In this document: in pieces, positions 1 to 11,400 of the stretch
Position numbering within the stretch: the first letter of the stretch is position 1
Layout of the letters: the number at the start of each line of letters is the position of its first letter
Translations under genes and position numbers: made by a program
The notes under the pieces: generated by a model
Database searches by the model: none
Told to the model about the DNA's origin: nothing
What the model saw: only the letters and a program-made list of their open reading frames with translations
Assembly (NCBI RefSeq): GCF_901709675.1
Contig: NC_051095.1
Span: 11,173,956 to 11,237,955 of the forward strand
DNA: 64,000 nucleotides
Direction of reading: 5' to 3'
Source: Syngnathus acus
Taxonomy: Eukaryota > Chordata > Actinopteri > Syngnathiformes > Syngnathidae

Positions 1-157
1 TAAAGAATGTCATGGGCTGTAAGACATTAAAACGTTTTTATTTCATTCATTAATTAATTTGACCTATGATGTATCACTCTACCTTATTTGATGTTTTATG
101 CTTTGGATCATAAATTGTTCCTTTCCTTCTTCTGACTGTACAATACGTTCCCCTCCC

Positions 158-316
158 TGTCATTCTGATACAAATTGTGGAACTTTATAAATGGCCTAAA
201 AGATCAACTCTGTATTTCTTGTTTTATTTCTAATTGTCATTCTGATACAAATTGTGGAACTTTATAAATGGCCTAAAAGATAAACTCTGTATTTCTTTAC
301 TTTCTTTTATTTCTAA
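158..316. repeat. Tandem duplication, period 77 bp, two copies
   Basis: The sequence starting TGTCATTCTGATACAAATTG at 158 recurs at 235 with very few changes. The second copy has a small insertion near its end. There is no coding potential. It is probably a local replication or unequal-exchange duplication. Confidence 0.85.
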
Positions 317-1139
317 TCCATGGGGATTAAAGGCAAAATCATCAAATGTACTGAACAATAAAGTATCTCATTTTCATCCTTTAATTAGCTACTTCTCAGC
401 TCCGATTGTGTCTTCTAAAAGAAATTGGAAATCATGCCGCTTCAGCATGACTTGTGCAATACAATATGGTTCCCACCTGGAAATCATGTGCAGAAGTCGT
501 GAAGCATTAAAAGAATGTCAAATGAGACACAAATAATGAAAGTTTGCAGACATTTCGAGTATTCCATGTTTGCACAGTCAAATTTCATACTGCATCCTGC
601 TTTATATTCCTTCCCTTTTGCTTTTCTATAGTAGATTTTGTTGTGATACTGTGATGTGGTGTGCCTTGGGGAGGGCAACATTGCGTTTTGTGTAATGTCG
701 AGGATCCAGCTCTGGCATGTATTCTCTTTTACAATAATAAGGTGACACGATTACAATTACACATATTCAGTAGAAATCGTCTCTAGGGGATGCAGCATCT
801 GATGGACAACTGGATGTCCTGTAGCATAGAATTAGTGAAAGATAAATAGCCAAAAAGTGAAACTAGTGTGCAGTAGATAAGGCCAATAGTGGAAACAATA
901 AGATACAAGAAAATCTGTTGTTCTACTGTGGTGTGTTAATTAAATGTGGATTGTTATTCTGAAAAGCATTTGCGTTTCATATGAATTTCATTTTTAAGGG
1001 CAATTGAACTCATCTCCATTTATTGTTTTGTTTATACTGTTGTTACCCTTAGGTGCCGACAGATGTCGCTGCAGATTGCAAAGAGATCAGCTACGGATCA
1101 GCTTGCTTGGTTCTCCATTTTGTGTTATGCATGAAGGTT

Positions 1140-1400
1140 GGCGTATAGAGTCGTACGTACTTCCCTAATGGCTAGCTGGGGAGCACTTGTTTACTTGCAG
1201 TTCCACTTCTGCTTCTCAGGCCTGCAATAAGACTCGAGAGACGTAAATATCAAACTGACCCCCTCGCTCGGCTTTACTTCAGCTTTTCATCGACAAATGT
1301 AGGACGAAGATACGACGCCAGAGGATTTCATAAATAGCGAGTCACTATTGGCGTGTTGTAGTCGGCCAATTTCAACCACAACAATGTTGACTGACGACAG
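1140..1400 (+). other. nr3c1: Candidate non-coding first exon and promoter of nr3c1
   Basis: The coding start of nr3c1 sits exactly at a splice acceptor (position 2065), so at least one 5' UTR exon must lie upstream. A good donor, GACGACAG followed by GTGGGC, occurs at 1400/1401 inside the only CpG-containing part of the upstream region. The left boundary is a guess. Other donors are possible, and glucocorticoid receptor genes often have several alternative first exons. This is inferred, not demonstrated. Confidence 0.35.
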
Positions 1401-2064
1401 GTGGGCTCCCATCAACAGGAAGTCTTTTCAAGGGTAAATCAAAGTTTTTCTCGAGGTTTGGCTCGATGTGTTTGTTGGCTAAACTCGGACTCGGGCGCGA
1501 ACGATAAGCACGCAGCTATCTTGGCGATATTAGCAGTACTTACAGCGTTATACGAGACGTGTTGGCGCGCCATTCACACTGCTAGCTTAGCATCGTAACA
1601 ACTACCGATAATATGCCTCACATAGCATTATCTCAATATGGACTTTAATTTATGTTGTCCGGGTATATTCACTCTCCCTATGTGGCCATTTGGTTTTGGT
1701 GGCTAGCTAATTAGCGCGGGTGGTAATCCCTTTGTTTTTGTTTCAGTCAACCATTATTTGTATAAAGACGAGACAAAATGCTTCATAAAGGTTCATTAAT
1801 TCTCCAAAAGCCCCTCCCACCCGCCTGCTACCTTTGAAAAGCACATTCCTCTGGTCACTTCACATCACTCGTGTGTGAAAGCGCTTCCAGTCTAAAAATA
1901 TGCTTAGAAGGAAAGAAATGCTCAAGAATAGCGTGGAAACAAGGTCGTTTTTGTGTGTGTGTTAAATTGACTACCTGTTTATGCTAAGATGCAAGCTTGC
2001 TGATCACCCTTGGCCTCAATCTCTCTCTCTTTCTCGCTCTCTCTCTCTCCCTCCAAACAAACAG

Positions 2065-5000
2065 ATGGACAACAGTGAAGTAAAGCTAACACTGAGCAGA
2101 GATGACCGTGCAGGTAAACCGGTCAACATCCAAACTCCAGTGGGGGACAGTCGGTTGAAAGTGCCCCCACTCAGTGTTAGCAACTCTCCAGCCTCTGTTA
2201 TTCTCCCTTCCAGTCAATTAATGCAGCCTGGACAGTCTAACGGCCTCAACAGCAGCCCTGCGCCAGTGGAAGTGACATCCTCTTCTATCACTGCCAGCGT
2301 TGTGGCGTTGCAGGAAGATCCCCAACCTAAGGGCTTGACCAAAGATCAGAAGTTGCTTTCATCTAGTCGCCTAAACTTCGAGGAGAAGTTGCCACAGTCA
2401 GGAGGCAGAATAGCACACCTAAGCCCGTCTTCCATGGATTCCCTTATCGGAGGATCCGATCCTAGCTTTTTCACCATGAAAACGGAAGATTTCTCTTTGG
2501 ATAAAGTAGGTCACGAGTCTCACGACCCTATTGACCTTGATCCTGCCTTTGAGCACATTGGCAAAGACATAGACATGAACCAGAAGTTATTCAGCGATAA
2601 CACGATGGATCTGCTCAGTGACTTTGAGCTCAACGGCTCTCCTTCGGATTTTTATGTCGGGGACGACGCTTTCCTGTCCACTTTAGCAGATGATGCTCTG
2701 CTTGCAGATGTCACCCAGGAGAAGGAAATCAAGCCCGTTACGGCTGAGAACGCTAACAGCAGCGGCCCGCTCGCTTTCAATGGCAGCAACATCATCACCA
2801 GTCCCGAACAGTCCAGCTCAAGTATTTCCACAAATGTAGCGCCAAGCCCCATTTTGATTAAGCAAGAAAAAGACAGCAGCTTCATTCAGCTCTGCACTCA
2901 CGGTGTGATTAATCAAGAGAAGATGTCCTACTGCCAGATACGCAGTACCACATCTCCAGACCTGCCCGCATCCAGTCCCATCTCCATCTGTGGGGTGAGC
3001 ACCTCGGGAGGTCAGAGCTTCCACTTTGGACTTGGCCCACAGCCACTTAAGGATCAGAAAGTGGTCACCTGCCAGTATGTTCCTGTTGCCACCGTTGGCG
3101 CACCCTGGAACCGAGGTCTGACTCCTGGGCCAGCTTCAGGCTTGAATCAAGCCTCTGAGGCCTTCTCAGCCACTCCTACCTTTGCCAGCGGCTTTGCCAG
3201 GTAAGACACGTTGGTGCTCGTGAACTGAGTCGAGGGGAATTGTCATTGTAGGCAGCTAAGGTTGTTTTTATCATGCTTTAGAAAAAAAACAACAACAAGT
3301 TGACAAACTTGCTGCACTGCCATATTTCATTTTGTTTGATCAAACATCATTTGCATTGGAGACAGCTTTGTATTATTCTTTCTTGTCAGGAATGGAAGCA
3401 TTGAGAAATAAGCGCAGGCGTTCAACTTCACAAGCATATCTTTACTATTGCGGTCTCTTAATTGAACAACATGCAGGTTCTTTGTCCTTTTTTTATCGAA
3501 AAGTCTTTTATATCCAAATTTTGAAAAAGAAAAAAAGAGTCCTATGGCATTTTTTTGGTTGTTCTTTGATTCGCTTGTTATATAATTGGCTTTAAAGGGG
3601 AGCTTGCGGACTGTACGTTCGTACAAGTCCTCAAACACGTTTTGCTATTATATGCTATGTTGTATGATCATTCTTCAAGTACTTTATGTTTTGCCAATGT
3701 ATGGCCAAATTTCAGTTCACCCACCGTGAATTATGAGCATGATTTGGAACTGGCTTTTTATTTACATTGTCAATGTTCAATTTCCATCATAAACCACATT
3801 TGAACCTCAGTTGAAACCATTATAATTGCATTGTAGTGGGGTGGAAGGATGAATGGCTAGAGATTTGAACCCTCCTAAAAGCTCTCAGGGGTACAATTAC
3901 ATGCACCGTAATAAGTCTGCTCACGTTTTGATTTGAGGTGGGACATAGGCTTAGTTACCTTCTTTAGAAAGTCAATGTTGATTTTTTTTCTGTGTGTGCA
4001 ACTTTTAATGATCATTTCCATTGCATTTAATGATGTACAGAGGTGGTCTGAAAAACAAGACAAATTTCATGATGACTATTGTTAAGAGTAAAATTCTGCA
4101 AATACAAGTAAAAAGAGAATTTGTATTCGAGTAAACTAGAAGAGTACATTTTATCTGGAAAGTAACTAATTACTACACGCCTCTGATAAAGGTTGATGCC
4201 TTCATAAAGAGGTCGTCATAAAAGACCACATTCCTGAAGGCTCTTCAACAGCACATCGCGCAAGAGTCATCAGCAGTGTGTGTCCTCGAAATTTCCAAGA
4301 ATCACAAAGAATTTAAAACTTCGATCCAGTTCTTCTGTGGATGGCTGCTATAGTATATGAGCTCCAGATGGATGCCCAAGCCCCTCCTCCCCCTTCAACA
4401 ATGCGACGGATTAGATGGAGGTCTTTAAGTCTTCTCACAACCAGTGTGATTTGCAGATGCTCCATACAAATCATGCCTTTCAAAAGTGATGAATAGAATA
4501 GATGCGCACCCCGATCCGTGGGTCAATCTTTCTTTGTCTGGGCCACTTGTTCAAAACCTTGCTCTTGTAGCCACTGATTCAACTTCTTGTTAGTACAACC
4601 GCAAACAGCGCACCCATATTAAAATGCTGCAGGCGTCTGACAATTGTTTTGTAAAGGATTCATAAACAGCTACTTCGGTGTCTCACAGGAAGTTGCGCCC
4701 CAAGAAATAACGTGCATAGCTCTTGACTTGTTTCAATAGATGGGTTGGATGGGTCCATCTTCTGATCAGATTGGTTATGGGTTTTTTTTTCCTTTAAGTC
4801 GCTGAGCAGTGATGTGTATACCGTAATTTTCGGACTATAAGTCGCACCGGAGTATAAGTCGCACCAGCCATAAAATGCCCAAAAAAGTGAAAAAACCCCA
4901 TATATATGTATATAAATCGCTCCTGAGTATAAGTCGCCCCCCCACCCAAACTATGAAAAACAACCGCGACTTATAGTCCGAAAATTACGGTATATATGTT

Positions 5001-7830
5001 TTAACCTGTGAACAGTTTGTGATGGGACATGGTGACTGTGGATGCCTTTTAATTGTCTAAACGTTTGCCACGTCAATCACGACAGTATGTGGTTGCAGTA
5101 AAATAAGTTGCACGTGCTGTGAACCACTTTTCCTGAGGTCTTAACAATCTCTACAAAAAGTTTTACCACCTCAAAGAAGAGATTGTTCTGTTTTGCACAC
5201 AGTTGGCTCCCTCCTGGTTGGCCTCATCATTTTTAGTAATGAGGCCGACCACCATCTTTGTTTTCCGCAAACTTTATGGTGCGGTTGGTGCTGTCGGTCG
5301 GAACATGATTGTTGGAGCGCAATAAAGAGCAGTTGGCTGAGCATACGCCCTCAGTGCTTAGCGTGATGGTCCTGGAGGAGCTGCTGGCGACTTTGTGGTC
5401 TGCCCGTGAGGAAGTCCAGCAGCCAGTTGCAGAAAGACACACCCAAGACCCAAGTGATTGTTTTTTGTACGGCGTGCTGTTAAGTTAGCTTGTTTAATTT
5501 CCAGCTCAAGTCTGAGAACAGCAATCATACACAAGACGTTTCATAATGTAGTTCCACATGGCCTCAGAGTTGGCGTCCTTAAATGGCATAGTCGTGTATT
5601 TAACAAATAACAAATGCCACTAGTTGTTCTGCACAATGAAGGGAGACTAATTTAAACACCTCAAGCCCAAATAGCTGCCTATCATGTGCTTGAGGAATCA
5701 TCAGCATGCTCATTAGTAGATATTATTATTATATTATACTCTTGGTTACCTATTTCAAGTCAAAGCAAAAATGCAGGGTGTGCACGATTTAACTCGCTCA
5801 GGATCCCTTGTTTAATTTTAATAACTGCACTAGGAAAGTGCGCAGCCCAAAAGACTTGTGCAAACATGATATGCAGGTAAAGAAGCGGATCACACTTTGG
5901 TCAAGGACAAATGTATTCCCCATTCCTGATTGGGGTTTCCAGTGACCTGCCTGTTCAAGTAAGACAGTGCTGCTGTTTGAAGTCTGGTTTTCTTAGGGCT
6001 TACCTACTGGGGTTAGGCTCTTTGGGAGAGGTTGCTTGGAACCTCTGATTAATAAATCAAATATGTGCACTGATCGCATCCGCTGAAACATTTTTGTCTT
6101 TTTTTTTTTTTTCTGTCAGAAAATACTCACAGCAAACACAGCAACGCATCATATGCAGCAGCGGTTGTTTTAAAGTGCTCTATAAATACAGTTGATTTGA
6201 GAATACCATTGCTCCAGTGAAGCGTGGTGCTGGCATTATCATGCTGTGGAAATGTTTTTCAGCAATAGCACTGGGAAACTAGTCAGCATTGAGGGGAAAG
6301 TTGAAGTGCTGTGAATGTATTTTTACTCTTGATTGAAATTAGGCTCACGATTGTGGTCTTACTAGTAAACTATTAGTTCCACACAGTGTAACTGAAGTCC
6401 TATTTCCAAAAGCGTTTTACGGTTTCTACATTGTACGCCTGAAAAGTGCATTATTCCAGTTCTCTCGGACGAGCGATATATGCAACAGTTGAACTTCTAA
6501 AGAAAAAAAACGTTTGTTTAGATCATGATGGCGGTGCAGTTGATTTATATGTTATGATCGAAGCTACATTTGAGTTACGTAGCGGAAAGGCGAACGTCCA
6601 GCCTGTAGTTGCTGGTAACATAGCTCATTAATTCAGCATGTTATGTAACCTACGTTTTAAACGTGGCATTTTCTCTCCAGCGTGTGGACGAAGCCACATT
6701 TTGATCCCCGCTGCTCTTCCCAAATAAGTAGTATTTTTAGTCTGTCAAGTCGTATGAATCGCGACGAACACATTCTGGTTCTGGAATTTCCGGTGGGCTG
6801 TTGAATCGACGTTGGTGTGAATGGGGAGCATTGTTTGTGTCCATCTCATTGAATCGAGTTGTTCTCGCATCCCAGATGCAAGACATTCAGGCATTCCTCT
6901 TTTGATGCTTTTTGTTTTGGAAGTGACTGTTTTTTGCATCTTAGACTGGACTGATTCAATAAAACACACATCCTGCCAATGAAAAGTTGTGTGTGTGTGT
7001 GGGGGGGGAAACGAAATTCCACAAAGGCATCAAACTACTCTGCATCATACTGAGTGCTGCTGTTTCGAATATTTTTCCAAGACATGTAATTATTTGTGGT
7101 AATTGAACTGTTTGACACCGCTTCCATTGTTGTACACCACGGCATGCTACAAATATAGCATTGAACATTGAATGAGTACTTCTCAGATCAGATTATCTTT
7201 GCAAGGGGATCATTCTATATATTGGATATAATGATAGTGGTTGGTGTATAGTGTATACAATATGTTATTTACAGACAGGCCCCAACTTCCATTATCATCA
7301 CCTCTCCGGCTCACTTCAGCCAAGGGCAACCTCAAGCTTACTGTCGCCAAAGTCTCTGAGCTGCTTTTTATATCACCTCCAATTCATCACTTAGCTTTGT
7401 GTATAATGCATGAGTGTGTGGGTGTGTGTGTGTTTTTGTACGTGCTTCACGGGCAGCCAGGCGGAACCACAGAGCTCGGCTGTGAAGCAAGCCCTCACTT
7501 CCCTGACCTACTTTTACTTCCCGCCTGTACACAGCTGGCGCCGCGTGAACGCACCCGATGGAATGCTGGCCATTCCAGTTACTACTGCTCTCACCACAAA
7601 CCACAATTGTGCAGAATCATATTTGTGTTTGCTTTGACACCATAGAAGAACGTTTTCCCATCGAGGTATGCGTGCGGGTCGAGCTTCTCGTCTTACCATT
7701 GTGCTTACGTGTCGAGTCAGCAAATTTGAGGACGTTCCTCCCACGTCCCGCTTCAGCTGCGACAGCCGTGTGCACAGTAGCACCGGGGCTCTAATTCATT
7801 CTCACGGCAGGAAACTTCCTCCCACCTACA

Positions 7831-7868
<38 letters not shown>

Positions 7869-8438
7869 TCCAATTATGGCGACTAATGTGAAAAGTCAAG
7901 TCCCTTAGTGTTGTTTTTCATCTGCTCTGCCATTAGTTCCAAAGAGTTACTTGCTCAGACTAAAGTCCATATGTCTCTCATTAGTAAGTGTACATCTCAT
8001 TTGGGCTATGTCATGATGAGTAAGTTGTATCGAGGCAACCTTTTGTGGACTTAGTACAAGTGCTCGCACGTATGCATGAAAATGCCATTTCAGCTCACAA
8101 TTGTGATGAAAATCTCAAAACGACTCGAACGTGATGGAATTTAATCTCAAATATATCACTCTAGAAGGAAAAGTGGTGGCATTTTAACATCCAAATCCTA
8201 CCATGTTTTTCTTAAATGTAGCTTGTGACACAAGGCATTAAAGTAATGTGGTCTTGTAGTCTGAACACTAGGGGGCACTGTGTTACAGGAGAACCTAGAA
8301 AAGAGATGAAGAAGAAATTAGACCGATAGAGGCAGGAATATGGACCCAAATATTTCTGGTATTGTTTATGTCGATCCAAATAGTCGTGAAGCTAACATGG
8401 CCACCGCATATGTACAACATGGATCGCTTTTGATGGGA

Positions 8439-8483
<45 letters not shown>

Positions 8484-11400
8484 CTGCTCTAGTCGACTCT
8501 TTGTTCCCGACAAACACTTTTTTAATGTGTGTTAAATCGAGGTTCCCCGCTGATGTGTTTTGTTTGGATCGGTTAAATTAACGTCATCAACCTCTTTTGC
8601 CAATAGAATGAAGAATGTCAATAAGTGCCACAAACTGTTCTGCTCAGTGGAAACGGAACCCAATCCAAACGTAGCAGTTGTTTGGATGCCGCAATACATA
8701 TTGTTGTCTCCGAGCCCAGTGTCCGCCTCAACAAATATTGTCTCTGCACTCCGAAATTAGAAACCATGCGCTTTTGCGTGTAAGAGTGATGCAGAGCGTG
8801 CAAAGCAGTTGCTAGTTCTATTTTGGTAGCTCTTAGCTCAGGGAAGGAGCACATCCTCCTGTGTCTGCTCCGCTCCCTTTTGCATGACACAAAAAGTATG
8901 TGAGAATCACAGCATGATGTATTGAGCTTGCCACTAAAGTTCTTCTCTGTGGTGAAGCAATGTAGGCGCTTTTGTGGGTGAGGTTTTAAGTTGACATATT
9001 TTGAGGGTCGGTTTGAAAAGCTTTATTTTTTTTTAATACGCTGGAATCCCTCACTATGCCTAATAACCTTAATAATCTTCAGGGCTGCATCGACACGAGT
9101 TTGAAATTAATATCAGCAAGAAAATGCAAATCAGCAAAGTTGTATCAAATATTACCCCAGTGACTTGCATTCCTCCGCCCACATGGTTTTGAGCTGCTAT
9201 TGATGAGCGAGTCTTACATATATGTGTCAACACATGTCATGACTCCAGGCGCTACCGATGTGCAAGTCGATCTGTAATCTGCCTCTGCCGCAGTAACAGC
9301 GGTTCCACAATAACTGCGAACTCATCCGGTCTTTGAATTAAAAAAAAAAAAAAAACCTCAAACATCAAGAAGAACGCTGTGGCTATTGAAGATGCCCTCT
9401 GTGACTCATGAACTAAATTGCAGTCATGCCCATTGTTGTTATTCCTCGGCTCAAATCCAAAAGAGGTATCTGCTTTCAGCCATACTATACATTATTTTAA
9501 AAGTTGAGCCGCAATAATTCTCTTGGCGTGGATATCCATGTGTTGGCCTCACTCATCTACTCCCCCACTTGCAGATCAAGCAATGACCTTAATAGTTACG
9601 TTGAGCAGGAGAGTGCTCACATCTAATAATAATAATAATGACAACAACAATAATAATGATAATGATAGCTTAAGTGATTGTAAAATGGTCTGCTCTATTG
9701 TATTGGGAAAATTGCTGCTTACACATAGATACAAACACTCAATGCGCATAGAGGAGGAAACTGTTAACCTACATGTGACCAGGAAGGAGATTATGAATTG
9801 TTAAGCTGGTCACTGTGTGACACCAGTGTTTTTTTTTCCTCAAATGTAGTTTGTCTCCAAAGCCGCGCTGTTTAATCACACGCACACAAACGTAAGCGAC
9901 AGCTCTGGCTGAAGCGGCCTCTTTCGATGCTGCCGCGCTGGCCTATGAATGGTCTGCGATCTTCAAACGTGCTGGGTGCCGTGTCCCTGTAAAACAACGC
10001 TCTAGACTTTCTTGCTAAGTATCACACAATAATAATAATGAGTAAATAATCAGATACCTCTCGTGCATACACTCCAACAAACATTAAGTTGAAGTGAGAT
10101 AACGTGCATGAAGTCTACTTCAACAAACATTGAGTAAATATGGGATAACTTAAAATCTGTCCCGGTCAACAACAATTTATGAATAGAAACTACAAGGTAT
10201 AAAAGAGAAAGAACTTCTCTTGAACTAAACAAAGGTGTTCTGTTCATAACTAGTGAGGGCCTCTCACAGGTAAGAAAGGGAAGGGAGTCTAAGAACTCCC
10301 CGGAGCCAGACAGATATGTTTGCTTGAGTTTGAATATGAGGCCTCCGGTTCAGGCCCACCAGCGCTTCTGCAAAAAGAATTATTCCAACAGAAACACTGC
10401 TATGTTCATCGTTGACAACCCGGTTTTGGCGTGTCCTTGTTTTTTTATTGCTACTCCCATTTTAGGATTACTGTAAAACAAAATGAAACAATGAGAATTA
10501 TTTTTAGTATCTAATGAGACCAAATGATTTTGTATTGCGAAAGGCTGCCAGGTTAATGATGACACACGATGCAAAATGGCAGTGGATGGGTTAAGCAAAC
10601 AAGCGTCGATGTTGCTGTTACAACTCTTTCATTTCCTCATCAATCTGCCTCAATTTTACCTGTGTTTTAAACTGTGTTAGAGTAAGTGGATTTCAATGAG
10701 CAGCTTAAAGCCTTGACAGGGAAGCTGTCCCAATGACACCATTCCATTGGGCCAATGAAAGGTGGAGTCATTTGCCATCCACACCCTGTGACATCATCAC
10801 CCTCTTCACAGTGTGTGTCACTCACTCAGTGTGGGCTCTGAGCTTTTTGTAAAACTTGTCTGCAGCGGCTCAAACCACAAGATCCTTCACACGTTTGCTG
10901 CAATGGCTTTACCACTCAAAGTCAAAAATCGAAGTTAAAGACGGATTCATTCAAATGATCCCAAAGGGGGATTATAAATGCCAAACCTCACCGTATGACT
11001 CGACTGTTTTTGAATCAAATAGTCCATACAAAACGTGGAGCTTTGTGTTTTGTTCAAGTTGTTGCTCTGAAAGGAACCGCGCTCGCTAGTTAACTTGAAT
11101 CCAACTAGCCCGACCGAGCGCTGCTGTGACAGCCCTTTCTTTGTTCTGCAGGCCGCTGAATTCTTAGACTGTGAGGCCCTGTTGTTCCTCTTAGCTTTTC
11201 CCATCGTACTACACCCACCGACTGCCACGGTCTGGCCCCCATTCATCATGCGTGCGCCCTTTGCGTTGTGCAAACGTGGCTTTACGGCACACTGTGCATC
11301 CCCAGCAGATCTGCTCACGGCCCCCGTTTTTTTTTTTTTGTCAAGCTCACACAGTTAAGACCCAAAGATGCACAAACACAGATGATGGCAGCTCAAGCTT

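Larger units (their letters stand above)
1..2064. other. Upstream region of nr3c1, no protein gene recognised
   Basis: No convincing coding sequence is seen here. The stretch holds a 77-bp tandem duplication near its left end, a GC-richer, CpG-containing zone from about 1140 to 1620 that looks like a promoter and non-coding first exon, and a CT-rich polypyrimidine tract (about 2020-2052) leading into the nr3c1 coding exon. Open frames in this stretch are short and show no family resemblance. Confidence 0.6.

Noticed and set aside
1401-1598. 65-codon open frame starting near the putative 5' UTR donor
   Set aside because: No family similarity, and it begins at a likely splice donor in promoter-like sequence.
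4200-5460. Possible decayed coding sequence on the minus strand of the nr3c1 intron
   Set aside because: Scattered protein-like words in several frames, many stops, no recognisable family; not strong enough to list.
7241-7886. Cluster of overlapping open frames of 72-134 codons on both strands in the nr3c1 intron
   Set aside because: Frames overlap on both strands with no splice logic, no domain and low-complexity ends (CA repeat). This looks like chance openness of a GC-richer patch.
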